Shown here: positions 36,851 through 45,443 of the stretch, one piece after another
How positions within the stretch are numbered: position 1 is the stretch's first letter
Layout: each line of letters begins with the position of its first letter
Assembly: GCF_002811945.1 (NCBI RefSeq)
Contig: NZ_NPDX01000003.1
Coordinates: 277,167 to 341,166 of the forward strand
Length of the DNA: 64,000 nucleotides
Source: Leptospira harrisiae
GTDB lineage: Bacteria > Spirochaetota > Leptospiria > Leptospirales > Leptospiraceae
Reading direction: 5' to 3'
Notes under the pieces: generated by a model
The model's input: the letters and a program-made list of their open reading frames with translations, nothing else
What the model was told of the DNA's origin: nothing
Database searches by the model: none
Position numbers and translations under genes: made by a program

Positions 36851-37229
36851 TTGATTTCCTCAAATTTAAATTTTGACTCTAGAATTTTAATGAATTAGAA
36901 ACGACTTTCCTAAAAGGAAATTAGGTAAAAACACAACGAAAATGCAGAGGAAAACTTTTAAAGGAGATCAGGATGCAAGAAAGTGAGGACTACTTAGAGG
37001 TTAAAAAAACGTTTATACTTTGAATCTGATACCATAGAATCAAACTTACAGATAAATAGCAAGATCTAATATACTTTTTTTTACTAAAGAACTGCTTTGT
37101 ATTTTGATCAGTATTCCGTTTAAATATACCAAATTGTTACAATTTTTTAGACTTTCAAACTTTGACATCGAAATTTCTTGATTAAAATTCCTATCATACC
37201 ATAGTTCCATATAGCGACGGGTTTCCCTT
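36851..37229. other. Intergenic region upstream of the giant lipoprotein gene
   Basis: AT-rich DNA between divergent genes. Apart from the 16-codon frame at 36973-37023 with a strong ribosome binding site, I see no gene and no strong inverted repeat. It must contain both promoters. Confidence 0.4.
36973..37023 (+). CDS. Candidate 16-residue peptide with strong ribosome binding site
   Basis: AAAGGAGATCAGG precedes ATG 36973 with ideal spacing. The frame encodes MQESEDYLEVKKTFIL and ends at TGA. It could be a leader peptide 206 bases upstream of the giant lipoprotein gene or a chance match; nothing else supports it. Confidence 0.2.
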   Translation: MQESEDYLEVKKTFIL

Positions 37230-40200
37230 ATGAAGAGATTTACATTACCACTTGTATTCTTTTTCCTCTCTTCCTGTGGGCTACCTTCTCTGATACGAGA
37301 TCCTCTAGAATTTCTAGCCTTCCTTCGTTTTTTCTCAAGCCCACAGTTTACAGGACATAGTATCGGTGGCGTGGTCTCTGGACTTATACCTGGAACTTCC
37401 GTCACAGTTACGAACAACCAAGAATCGGTTACAATGAGTTCCGACGGTAACTTTATATTTCCAACTAAACTCAGTTCAGGCCAAAGTTACAATGTTAGTT
37501 TTGTTACGAATGGGGCTGGACTCACTTGTTCCATCGCCAATGCCCAAGGTGTTGTACAAAGCAGCAACATAACGAACGTAAGTATTACTTGTGGGATTGG
37601 TGCAAACTTTTACGAAGTGGGTGTGAATGTATCAGGTCTTAGTGGGACTATCACCGTCCAAAACAACGGAGCAGAAACTTTAAATATATCGACGAACGGC
37701 CTTACAAAATTTACAACTTTAGCAGCAACCGGTTCCAACTATGCTGTAGCCCTCACAGGACAACCCGCCGGTACAATCTGTTCGTTTGATGATCCCACAC
37801 TAACGATTGGGACAATGGCTGCTGCAAATGTTACAATCTTTATCACATGTGTTAATGGATACATTGTAGGAGGGAATATCCATCCCACTGCCAGTTCGGA
37901 CCTCGGATCCAAACTCATAGGAAGGAAAACATTCGTAAAAACAATAGCAGGATCTTTTCCAATCAATTCAGGTGGAGGTGGTGCCATGACAGGAGGGGCT
38001 GTCGCCAGTACTGGCCCTTTAGCAGCTCGTTTTAATGGACCCAATATGATCACAGCAGATAGTAATTTTGTATACTTAGCTGATTCTGTCAACGCTGTGA
38101 TTCGAAAGATTGACAAATCCAACGGAACAACAACCATCCTCGCCGGAGGAAATTCTGGCGGTGGAATCGTTTGTCCGGGAACAGTCACCACTAACTGCAG
38201 AGATGGCGTAGGCACCGCGGCAGAATTTAATGGAATCACAGGACTCACCAATGATGGGAATAATCTATATGTATTAGAATCAAGTGGCAGAAGGATTCGT
38301 AAGGTAAATTTGGCGACCTCTGTAGTTTCCACTTTCGCTGGTTCGGGAAATGCTGCTGCAGCAGATAACACATCTGGGATTCTTGCCTCCTTCAACAATC
38401 CAACTTGGATATCGCTTTTTAACGGGAACCTCTATGTTGTGGACCGCGGTAATTGTACAATTCGAGTCATTAATCCAATCACAACTGCAGTGAGTACACT
38501 TGCTGGTGGACCAACCCTTTGCAGTTTTGCAAATGACCCTACTGGAACTAACGCTCGTTTCGTATCGCCAATTGCTATAGTTGGCCTTGGCAATTACCTT
38601 TATGTCACTGACATTGGTGTTGGCGGAGGCCATAAAGTTCGTAGAATTTCTCTTAGTGGAACCAATGCAGTAGATACGATTGCTGGGGACGGAGTGCAAG
38701 CTTCCACAGATGGAATTGGAACTGCAGCACAGTTCAATGACCCGCATGGACTCACAACAGATGGAACCAACTTATTTATCTCCGAATGGTCAGGACATAA
38801 AATCAGACATTTAAACCTAACAACAAATAATGTCACAACACTTGTTGGAAGTGTTTCCGGATATTCAGACAATACGGGTGGGAATGGACTATTGAATTTT
38901 CCTGGCTACGTTTTGTCGGATGGGCAGAACATTTACGTTGCCGATACAGGGAACCATTCTCTACGTTTTTTAGAAACTTCAGAACTATTACGTTATACAT
39001 TTGACGGGAACGCCGACGACTCCATTACTACTAACAATGGAATCATCTCAGGTACTCCCACCCTAACTACCGATGAAAATGCTCTCGTAAGTGGGGCATA
39101 CGAATTACATGGTGGTGGTGACTTCATTCAGTCCACCTCCGATATCTCTACGCCTCAGATTTCTGATAACCTAGCCATCTCCGCTTGGGTATACCCTGCA
39201 GGTTCCACCGGAGGATCACAGTTTATCTTTTACAATGGGCAAGGTGGTGCAAATGGTTTTGGTCTTAGTTTTGATAGTGCGGGTGCTTCACGAAAGTTGT
39301 CTGTTTCTCTTGGTGCCGTAGGACCGAGTGGGAGTACTACGATGGGGTTACCACTCAACCAATGGTCACATGTGGTACTCACACGCACCTATCCAAACTG
39401 GAAAATCTACATCAATGGATTACAAGATCCTTTGGTATTTACGACAAATCCGAATCTTCCCTCTGGTACATTCAAAGTAGGTGATGCAGGAAATGGTTTT
39501 TATTTCAAAGGGAAAGTTTCTGATGTTCGCTTTTTTAAAGGAGCCATAGATGATGAGTCCATACGACGAATGGCGGTTCAAATTCCTGCAGGACTTGTCA
39601 CCTATTATCCGTTCAACGGGAATACAAAAGACTATGGCTCAGAAAAAAATGATTTAACAGTAACTGGAGCTACAGCCAGCGCAGATCGCAACGGGAACCC
39701 AAACGGCGCTTACTACTTTAACGGTGCCTCCTTTATGCAAAAATTAAGTCCCACTGGATTGCCAATGGGAACTAACCCAAGAACCATTTGTGGTTGGTTT
39801 AATAAATCCAGTTCTATCGGCGAATACATAGTTGGCTATGGATCCTTTATAAATTCACAAGGAAACGGGCTTGTGGTTACGGATACCATCACAGGTATGT
39901 TTGGTGTGTCTGATGATGTCACAATCTTTCATGAAGGTTTTAGAAACCAATGGATGCATCTCTGCGGAACCTTTAATTTCCCAAATGTTGAAGTTTATGA
40001 GAATGGAGTTTTACGTGTTTCAGGTTCAAAGTTGAGTTGGTCAACTGTCGCTGGACCTAGCCTGGAAGTAGGAAGACGTCTCGATGGCGCTGGCCAATTT
40101 TCAGGTGACCTTGATGAAATTCGCATTTATAATCGCGTTCTTTCTCTATCCGAAATCCGTACTCTCTCTGGTGCTTACCCTACACAAGTCAGCACCTGGA

Positions 40201-40943
40201 ACCAAACACCTGCTAGTAGTAGTTTGAAGTTTTTTCTCATGCCGGAAGCAGCATCCTTTGGACCGGGAGCTTGCAGTGGAGGATCCAATTGTGTGGGAAT
40301 TGTGGATGACCGGAGTGGGAATGGCCTTCATGTGAGCCAAGGCACGGGAGCCCAACAGCCAATTTTTAGTGCTACAGGGATCAATGGATCAAAGGGTTTA
40401 CGTTTTATGGATTCTGTAGGAACATTCTTAACTAGAGCATGTACTCCTGAATTAAATACTCCTGCTAACACAATCTTTGCTGTATATAATGATATGAACG
40501 TAGTTGGCAGCGATGGTATCTTTCATAATGGCACATCGGGTAAGTTATTATACTTAACAGATGCAGCTGGAAATCAACTCACCTTATTTGACCTACAAGC
40601 AAATACTGTTCGGATGATCACCAACGGAAATTACAGTTCTATCAATGAATTCGTTCTTATGGCTCTTGATTATAATGGTACTTCCGGAAATATTTTTAAA
40701 GGAGGAAGCGTTGTTGCTTCCACTAGTTTTGGAGCTCCCGCTTACAATTGTTCTGGAGGACAACTGGACATCGGTAGGTACTATTGGGGTTCAGGATTAC
40801 CTCCCTCTGATGGTGATTATTTAGATGGTTTTATGGGAGATTTGATTTATTACGACCAAACCCTCTCTACTGCTGACCGGCAAATTGTTCAATGTTATCT
40901 TTCCAATAAATATAGTCTTCCTCTCAGTCATTCCTGTCCTTAA
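37230..40943 (+). CDS. Giant lipoprotein: Ig-like, NHL propeller and LamG-type domains
   Basis: A 1237-residue lipoprotein; the leader ends FLSSC16. Two Ig-like modules (about 45-115, starting GGVVSGLIPGTSVTV, and 125-215) match the module in the DUF1554 protein at 242. Residues about 225-590 are NHL repeats (FNGPNMITADSNFVYLADSVNAVIRKID; FNDPHGLTTDGTNLFISEWSGHKIRHL) forming a beta-propeller with TLAGG/TIAGDG spacers. Then come two LamG/concanavalin-like domains (LRYTFDGNADD and VTYYPFNGNTKD, each ending in a DVRFF or DEIRIYNR block) and a third lectin-like C-terminal region (about 1000-1237). It is probably a surface adhesin or ligand-binding protein. There is no catalytic motif. Confidence 0.88.
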   Translation: MKRFTLPLVFFFLSSCGLPSLIRDPLEFLAFLRFFSSPQFTGHSIGGVVSGLIPGTSVTVTNNQESVTMSSDGNFIFPTKLSSGQSYNVSFVTNGAGLTCSIANAQGVVQSSNITNVSITCGIGANFYEVGVNVSGLSGTITVQNNGAETLNISTNGLTKFTTLAATGSNYAVALTGQPAGTICSFDDPTLTIGTMAAANVTIFITCVNGYIVGGNIHPTASSDLGSKLIGRKTFVKTIAGSFPINSGGGGAMTGGAVASTGPLAARFNGPNMITADSNFVYLADSVNAVIRKIDKSNGTTTILAGGNSGGGIVCPGTVTTNCRDGVGTAAEFNGITGLTNDGNNLYVLESSGRRIRKVNLATSVVSTFAGSGNAAAADNTSGILASFNNPTWISLFNGNLYVVDRGNCTIRVINPITTAVSTLAGGPTLCSFANDPTGTNARFVSPIAIVGLGNYLYVTDIGVGGGHKVRRISLSGTNAVDTIAGDGVQASTDGIGTAAQFNDPHGLTTDGTNLFISEWSGHKIRHLNLTTNNVTTLVGSVSGYSDNTGGNGLLNFPGYVLSDGQNIYVADTGNHSLRFLETSELLRYTFDGNADDSITTNNGIISGTPTLTTDENALVSGAYELHGGGDFIQSTSDISTPQISDNLAISAWVYPAGSTGGSQFIFYNGQGGANGFGLSFDSAGASRKLSVSLGAVGPSGSTTMGLPLNQWSHVVLTRTYPNWKIYINGLQDPLVFTTNPNLPSGTFKVGDAGNGFYFKGKVSDVRFFKGAIDDESIRRMAVQIPAGLVTYYPFNGNTKDYGSEKNDLTVTGATASADRNGNPNGAYYFNGASFMQKLSPTGLPMGTNPRTICGWFNKSSSIGEYIVGYGSFINSQGNGLVVTDTITGMFGVSDDVTIFHEGFRNQWMHLCGTFNFPNVEVYENGVLRVSGSKLSWSTVAGPSLEVGRRLDGAGQFSGDLDEIRIYNRVLSLSEIRTLSGAYPTQVSTWNQTPASSSLKFFLMPEAASFGPGACSGGSNCVGIVDDRSGNGLHVSQGTGAQQPIFSATGINGSKGLRFMDSVGTFLTRACTPELNTPANTIFAVYNDMNVVGSDGIFHNGTSGKLLYLTDAAGNQLTLFDLQANTVRMITNGNYSSINEFVLMALDYNGTSGNIFKGGSVVASTSFGAPAYNCSGGQLDIGRYYWGSGLPPSDGDYLDGFMGDLIYYDQTLSTADRQIVQCYLSNKYSLPLSHSCP

Positions 40944-41003
40944 ATAAGATTGATGTTTTTTGCTTCAAAACGTCATATATATAACCTAATATTCTTATAC
41001 AGC

Positions 41004-41729
41004 CTATGAATTGTTTTCAAAACTTTTTTTTATGATTTGTATTCCTACAGAAACCATCCAAAGTAACCAACATAAACTTCCCAAAAGGCCAGTTAGAGGA
41101 ATCTCTCTTACTTCTGGAATTACAATGGCAAACAACTCCCACTGAGCCAAAAGATAAACCAAGGAAGAAAACATTCCAAAGACTGCAATCCATCTTGGAA
41201 AAACAAAATCCTTCCAAATCGAAATGGATACCATCAACATCCAAAAAATGGTAAAGAGTTGGCCTAAATGTTCACCAATCAAAACTCCAAACAAAAGATG
41301 GATGGATTGAAAATTTACGATAACTGCTTCTTTCACTAAATCAGAACTCAATGGATCAGCATACAAATTAGCAAGGACGGGTATTACAAAAACCCAACGC
41401 AAAAGTCCGATGAGCTGAAAAAACAATGAACTAATTCCAAATGTAACAGTAGCCAAAGACAAGAGTGGATTTTTATCTTTTGTATGTTGGTATAAATGAA
41501 AATAACCAAAAATAAGCGGAAGACCAGAAATCCCGAAGAACCACCATGTCCAAACCAAGAAGGATCCACCTTTATGAAAGTCCATTAAAATAGTTTCCGC
41601 AGGCTTTCGTAAGATATCGGGATATTGAAAATTTATTATTAAAATTGTATAAGGAATTTGAATGAGAAAGGGAACTAAAACAAAGATTATCCCCATATAC
41701 AAACTCCATTTGATAGATTCATTTTTCAT
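41004..41729 (-). CDS. DUF4386-like membrane protein
   Basis: A 241-residue integral membrane protein with six hydrophobic helices. Short polar motifs such as FHKGGSFLVWTW, HLYQHTKDKNP and FPRWIAVFG are placed as in DUF4386 proteins. The function is unknown. It is divergent from a membrane AraC-type regulator, and a 22-bp near-palindrome lies in the shared promoter. A GACGAC-N18-TAGTAT arrangement upstream resembles the core of the shared promoter seen at sites A-D, but the rest of the element differs. Confidence 0.7.
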   Translation of the reverse strand: MKNESIKWSLYMGIIFVLVPFLIQIPYTILIINFQYPDILRKPAETILMDFHKGGSFLVWTWWFFGISGLPLIFGYFHLYQHTKDKNPLLSLATVTFGISSLFFQLIGLLRWVFVIPVLANLYADPLSSDLVKEAVIVNFQSIHLLFGVLIGEHLGQLFTIFWMLMVSISIWKDFVFPRWIAVFGMFSSLVYLLAQWELFAIVIPEVREIPLTGLLGSLCWLLWMVSVGIQIIKKSFENNS

Positions 41730-41766
41730 ACTATGTAAGATACTAATCTAAATGGGGTACCTTGTC

Positions 41767-41788
41767 GTCTCACCCCATGGGATGGGAC
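41767..41788. promoter_or_regulatory. 22-bp near-perfect palindrome in a divergent promoter
   Basis: GTCtCAcCCCA followed by TGGGaTGgGAC: 18 of 22 positions are symmetric. It lies between the DUF4386 gene (starts 41729) and the AraC-type gene (starts 41854). On the minus strand its edge provides GACGAC, then 18 bp, then TAGTAT. It is a likely operator for the adjacent regulator. Confidence 0.6.
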
Positions 41789-41853
41789 CATTATTTGTCT
41801 AAAAAAATTCTATCTATCCTTTGCATCATCCTCAGTTTAGGATAAGTTTTCAA

Positions 41854-42948
41854 ATGATTGGATCTATCTTACTCGGTGCTGGTTTTATGCAGTCAGTGTT
41901 TCTTGGTATATACTTCTATCGCCGAGAAAAAACAGGAAAACAATTCAGTCGACGTTTAGGTTATTTCTTTTTTTTCCTATCTCTCATAACTGTGTGTAAC
42001 CTTGTTTATTTTTCAGGGAATCTAAATGATTTTCCTCACCTTATCAAAACAGGCTATTTTCTGGGATTTTGTATTGCTCCATTTTTTTCTTTTGCTGTGA
42101 CAAGGTATTTTGGGATTCCCAAAGAAAATCAAATTTGGTTCGGATTCTTTTTAATCGTACCAACCTTATTTTTTCTAGTTCACATTCCATTTTTCCTTTT
42201 GAGTGGGGAGGACAAAATCCTTTCACTCAAAAAGGTTTCTCAAAACGAATTTTTGAGTGAATCAAATCTGTTCCAAATGTTGACATTGTGTTTTTCTCTC
42301 CTTGTATTTTTTCGAACCTATTTCAGGTTTCAATCTGTCCTTGGAGAATTTTCTGAAAACTTTGATTCAGAGGGAAAACTTTTTTCTCGTTATATACTGG
42401 TATTGATTTTTTGGCTTTTTTTATGTATTTTGTTTTGTATTTTTTTCCCAGGCAAACCATCAGAAAGTGTTTCTAACATTGGTTTTTCGGTCTGGGTTCT
42501 TGGATTTGCATGGCATAGAATCTATCTAGACAAAAAACTTTATGATACCCATTCAAGTTTACAAACAAAAAGTAATACAAACAAATATAAAAAGTCCCAT
42601 TTAGCAGACCAAAAATTAAATGAACTAGGAAAACATTTAGAAAATTTACTAAACAACAAAGAATTAATTTTAGATGAAAACTTAAACCTCGCTAAAATTT
42701 CAAAAATCCTCGGGCTAACATCTCACACAACTTCACAAGTTTGTAATCGTTACTTTGATCAAAGTTTAATTGAAATTATTAGAAACAAAAGAATTGAATT
42801 TGCAAAAAAGATTCTGATAGAATCAGATACTCCCGTACTTCGGGTTGGTTTTGACGTTGGATTCAATTCAAAAAATGCATTCATTCGAGCATTTAAAGAA
42901 ATTACCAAGGTAACTCCTTCCGAATATCGCAAAAAATACAAACCTTAG
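41854..42948 (+). CDS. Membrane-bound AraC-family transcriptional regulator
   Basis: From ATG 41854 the protein has 364 residues; the frame also opens at TTG 41821. About 220 residues of membrane helices (seven, with PFFLLSGEDKI-type loops) precede a linker and a C-terminal AraC HTH: LNLAKISKILGLTSHTTSQVCNRYFDQSLIEIIRNKRIEFAKKIL and then VLRVGFDVGFNSKNAFIRAFKEITKVTPSEYRKKYK. Regulators of this 7TM-AraC design are common in Leptospira. It probably controls the divergent DUF4386 gene and itself through the palindrome between them. Confidence 0.85.
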   Translation: MIGSILLGAGFMQSVFLGIYFYRREKTGKQFSRRLGYFFFFLSLITVCNLVYFSGNLNDFPHLIKTGYFLGFCIAPFFSFAVTRYFGIPKENQIWFGFFLIVPTLFFLVHIPFFLLSGEDKILSLKKVSQNEFLSESNLFQMLTLCFSLLVFFRTYFRFQSVLGEFSENFDSEGKLFSRYILVLIFWLFLCILFCIFFPGKPSESVSNIGFSVWVLGFAWHRIYLDKKLYDTHSSLQTKSNTNKYKKSHLADQKLNELGKHLENLLNNKELILDENLNLAKISKILGLTSHTTSQVCNRYFDQSLIEIIRNKRIEFAKKILIESDTPVLRVGFDVGFNSKNAFIRAFKEITKVTPSEYRKKYKP

Positions 42949-42987
42949 TCAAAAGTATCATAAATCAAAAAGTTTTCTTTTGACTAA
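42945..42987. terminator. Bidirectional terminator between AraC-type and MFS genes
   Basis: Perfect 11-bp arms TTAGTCAAAAG and CTTTTGACTAA separated by 21 bases, located between the convergent stops. The left arm contains the TAG stop of the AraC-type gene. Confidence 0.6.
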
Positions 42988-43005
42988 AGGTTCAATCATA
43001 CGTTG

Positions 43006-44151
43006 TTAATTAGTAATACTTTTTACTTCTTTTAAACTTAGTGCAATAAGAAATGAAACTGTACATGAAATCATTCCAAATGCAAAGACTCCTGCATAAC
43101 CAAAATGATTAGCAACAAGCCCAGAAAGTGGACCAGTCACACCTAAGGCAAGATCAAAAAAAGCAACATATGCACCAAGGGCAACACCTCGAAATTGTGG
43201 TTCCATGTTTTTAACAGCTTCTACACCAAATGCTGGAAACACTAACGAGTAACCAAATCCAGTCAGTGCTGCTCCCAAAAATGCAAAAGAAGGATGATTC
43301 GTTTGCCACATCAATCCTTGTCCTAAAATGGCAACACCGGAAAAGATCATTGCAATTTTTTTACCACCATACTGATCTACAGTTTGCGCAAAAAAGATTC
43401 GAGAAAGAACATAGGCTGCTCCAAAAATCGCCATCACCCACTGTGCATTTTCCCATCCTCTTTCCTTAAAGAGAAGTGAACTAAATCCAGCAATCCCCGC
43501 AAAACAAACCGCAGCAAAAAAAAGTCCTAACCCCTGTTTCCAAACTTTTGGAACCACTTGGTAAAATGGGATCCTCACCTTACTTGTCGGTGGAATTGCT
43601 GGAACCGAAGATGAGATGATCCCTGCAATGATTGGCAACACTATGGCCAATAAACATCCGCCTTGGAAGCCAAATTGGTTGATCATCAAATGACCTATGG
43701 GAGCAGAGATGGCAATAGCTCCATACATGGCCATTCCATTCCAGGCCATCACACGACCAGCGTTAGATGGTCCAACCAAACCAACACCCCAGGAAAGGGC
43801 GCCAGTGATGAGTAAACTCTCTGAATATCCCAATATGATTCTTCCAAGGAATAAACTAGTGAATCCTAAGGCTCCTAAAAAGTATACTGCGCCTAAACTC
43901 ACAATACCAGATACCACAGCAAAAAATAACCCTCTGATGACCGCAACTTTTGGACCTTTTAAATCAGAAACGGAACCAGAATGATGCCTACAAAGTAAGG
44001 TAACCAAAGATTGAGTTCCAAGTATAACTCCAAGCCAAACATCACTGAAACCAAGAGTCCCTTTAATCAATCCTGGTAATGTCGCAATAGGTATTCCCAC
44101 GGAAAAAAATCCCAAAAGGACAATTAACGCTATTATGATAATATATTTCAT
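43006..44151 (-). CDS. Major facilitator superfamily transporter
   Basis: A 381-residue protein with 12 predicted membrane helices. The loop 2-3 signature is RHHSGSVSDLKGPKVAVIRG, a variant of the MFS GxxxDRxGRR motif, and helix 4-5 has LGRIILGYSESLLITGALSWGVGLVGPSNAGRVMAWNGM. It resembles the YfcJ/YhhS-type sugar or drug efflux branch. The substrate is unknown. It lies downstream of the DUF2938 gene (22-base gap), and both are probably repressed by the divergent ArsR-rhodanese protein. Confidence 0.85.
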   Translation of the reverse strand: MKYIIIIALIVLLGFFSVGIPIATLPGLIKGTLGFSDVWLGVILGTQSLVTLLCRHHSGSVSDLKGPKVAVIRGLFFAVVSGIVSLGAVYFLGALGFTSLFLGRIILGYSESLLITGALSWGVGLVGPSNAGRVMAWNGMAMYGAIAISAPIGHLMINQFGFQGGCLLAIVLPIIAGIISSSVPAIPPTSKVRIPFYQVVPKVWKQGLGLFFAAVCFAGIAGFSSLLFKERGWENAQWVMAIFGAAYVLSRIFFAQTVDQYGGKKIAMIFSGVAILGQGLMWQTNHPSFAFLGAALTGFGYSLVFPAFGVEAVKNMEPQFRGVALGAYVAFFDLALGVTGPLSGLVANHFGYAGVFAFGMISCTVSFLIALSLKEVKSITN

Positions 44152-44172
44152 AAAATTTCCTAATTCTAATGA

Positions 44173-44673
44173 TTAACGAAACAAAATATTCGTTAGAAGA
44201 GCTGAACCATAAAGACCAAATCCATACACTGTATGAATGGCAAAGTTTCGAATTCTAACTTGGTAAGGCTTAGGAGTTTTGGATGCAGCGAACCCAATGC
44301 CCATTGCTGGTTGCATCAAAAACCAAGGCGCCGAAATGGTTCCAACACCAACAGTCATTGCAGGCATTAAAGTCGGATTCTTTAACCAAGTTTCTCCCCA
44401 AATGATTGGTAAAAGAAAAGAAAAAAAAATTCCGATCGCATAATGCGATGCCCAGCCGAGTTTTGTTTCGTTTTGAATCACCTTAGCCTTTCCTATCGAA
44501 TTGTGGAAAATCTTTCCACGAAATATATGACCAACCCAACGTCCCAAAAGCCCTAAATCAAGTGAACTTACACCGACTGTTTTTTGCAAAAGGAGACGCC
44601 AAATATCCATAACCACAGTAGCTCCACTCCCAATCAAAACGAACTTCCAATAGTTTTCTAACAGAAAATCCAT
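44173..44673 (-). CDS. DUF2938 membrane protein
   Basis: Start chosen at ATG 44673, which has GGAGG five bases upstream; the frame extends to 44700, but that would run into the operator. The 166-residue protein has four membrane helices and the DUF2938 pattern: GSGATVVMDIWRLLL, LGRWVGHIFRGKIFH, GWASHYAIGIFFSFLLP, and PWFLMQPAMGIGFAASKTP. The function is unknown. It is the first gene of a likely two-gene operon with the MFS transporter. Confidence 0.82.
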   Translation of the reverse strand: MDFLLENYWKFVLIGSGATVVMDIWRLLLQKTVGVSSLDLGLLGRWVGHIFRGKIFHNSIGKAKVIQNETKLGWASHYAIGIFFSFLLPIIWGETWLKNPTLMPAMTVGVGTISAPWFLMQPAMGIGFAASKTPKPYQVRIRNFAIHTVYGFGLYGSALLTNILFR

Positions 44674-44693
44674 AATATCCTCCAACATTAATT

Positions 44694-44723
44694 CTATCAT
44701 TCAATTGTTTTATTGAATGATAG
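44694..44723. promoter_or_regulatory. 30-bp operator with perfect 12-bp arms
   Basis: CTATCATTCAAT, six bases, then ATTGAATGATAG. A further half-site CTATCAT lies at 44729-44735. It sits between DUF2938 and the ArsR-type gene. ArsR-family dimers bind AT-rich 12-2-12 or 12-n-12 repeats like this, so the divergent regulator is the natural candidate. Confidence 0.75.
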
Positions 44724-44786
44724 AATGTCTATCATAATTTTCCTGATTATATAAAATTTCTTGCCACAAAATGAACAATCGTTGGA

Positions 44787-45419
44787 ATGATAAGTTTTAT
44801 GAGTAGTTTGAAAACCATCCCACGTATGAGTGAAGTTGCCAGTATGCTCGGGAACGAATCACGGCTCATCTTACTACAACTTTTGTCTAATGGTGAAAAA
44901 TCGGTAGAACTCTTGTCAGAAGAATCCGGTATTCCGGTTGCGAATACCTCACAACACCTTCAGGCGTTAAAAAAATCAAACCTTGTCACCACTCGCAGAG
45001 ATGGAAAACGAATTTTATACCGATGGGAACCGGGCCCAATGAAGGAATTGTTTTTTGCTTTGGAAAAGTTTGCCGTATTTAGTATTGCCGAAGGCCAAAG
45101 CGCAACTAGTGGAAATACACCAAACATAATCAATATCAGCTTTTCTGAAGTTCAAAAGAAAATAAAAAAAGGAGGAGCCCTCCTCATTGATGTACGCTCT
45201 AAGGAAGAATACAAAAAAGGACATATCCCTGATGCACTCAATGTCCCATATAACGATCTTTTCACTCACAAATTCCCAAAGACCAAAGAGGTGATCGTAT
45301 ATTGCAGAGGACCACTTTGTTTGTTATCAGTTAACGCGATGAAACTTTTGCAATCACGTGAAGTGAATGTTTTTCGTTTTGATGGTGGATTTAGTAGTTG
45401 GGAGTCCGAGGAAAAATAA
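44787..45419 (+). CDS. ArsR-type HTH fused to rhodanese domain
   Basis: A 210-residue regulator. Residues about 15-95 form an ArsR winged helix (LGNESRLILLQLLSNGEKSVELLSEESGIPVANTSQHLQALKKSNLV, then RRDGKRILYRW). Residues about 110-210 are a rhodanese domain with LLIDVRSKEEYKKGHIPDALNVPYNDL and an active-site loop YCRGPLCLLS that retains the catalytic Cys. Such fusions are thought to sense sulfur oxidation state or thiol reagents. It is divergent from the DUF2938-MFS pair with a strong palindromic operator between, so it probably represses that pair and itself. Confidence 0.88.
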   Translation: MISFMSSLKTIPRMSEVASMLGNESRLILLQLLSNGEKSVELLSEESGIPVANTSQHLQALKKSNLVTTRRDGKRILYRWEPGPMKELFFALEKFAVFSIAEGQSATSGNTPNIINISFSEVQKKIKKGGALLIDVRSKEEYKKGHIPDALNVPYNDLFTHKFPKTKEVIVYCRGPLCLLSVNAMKLLQSREVNVFRFDGGFSSWESEEK

Positions 45420-45443
45420 AACAAAAATCTATAAAAAAATCGA

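Noticed and set aside
37739..38398. Long minus-strand frame opposite the giant lipoprotein gene
   Set aside because: It mirrors the repetitive NHL coding sequence; the plus strand has leader, lipobox and domains, so this is a shadow.
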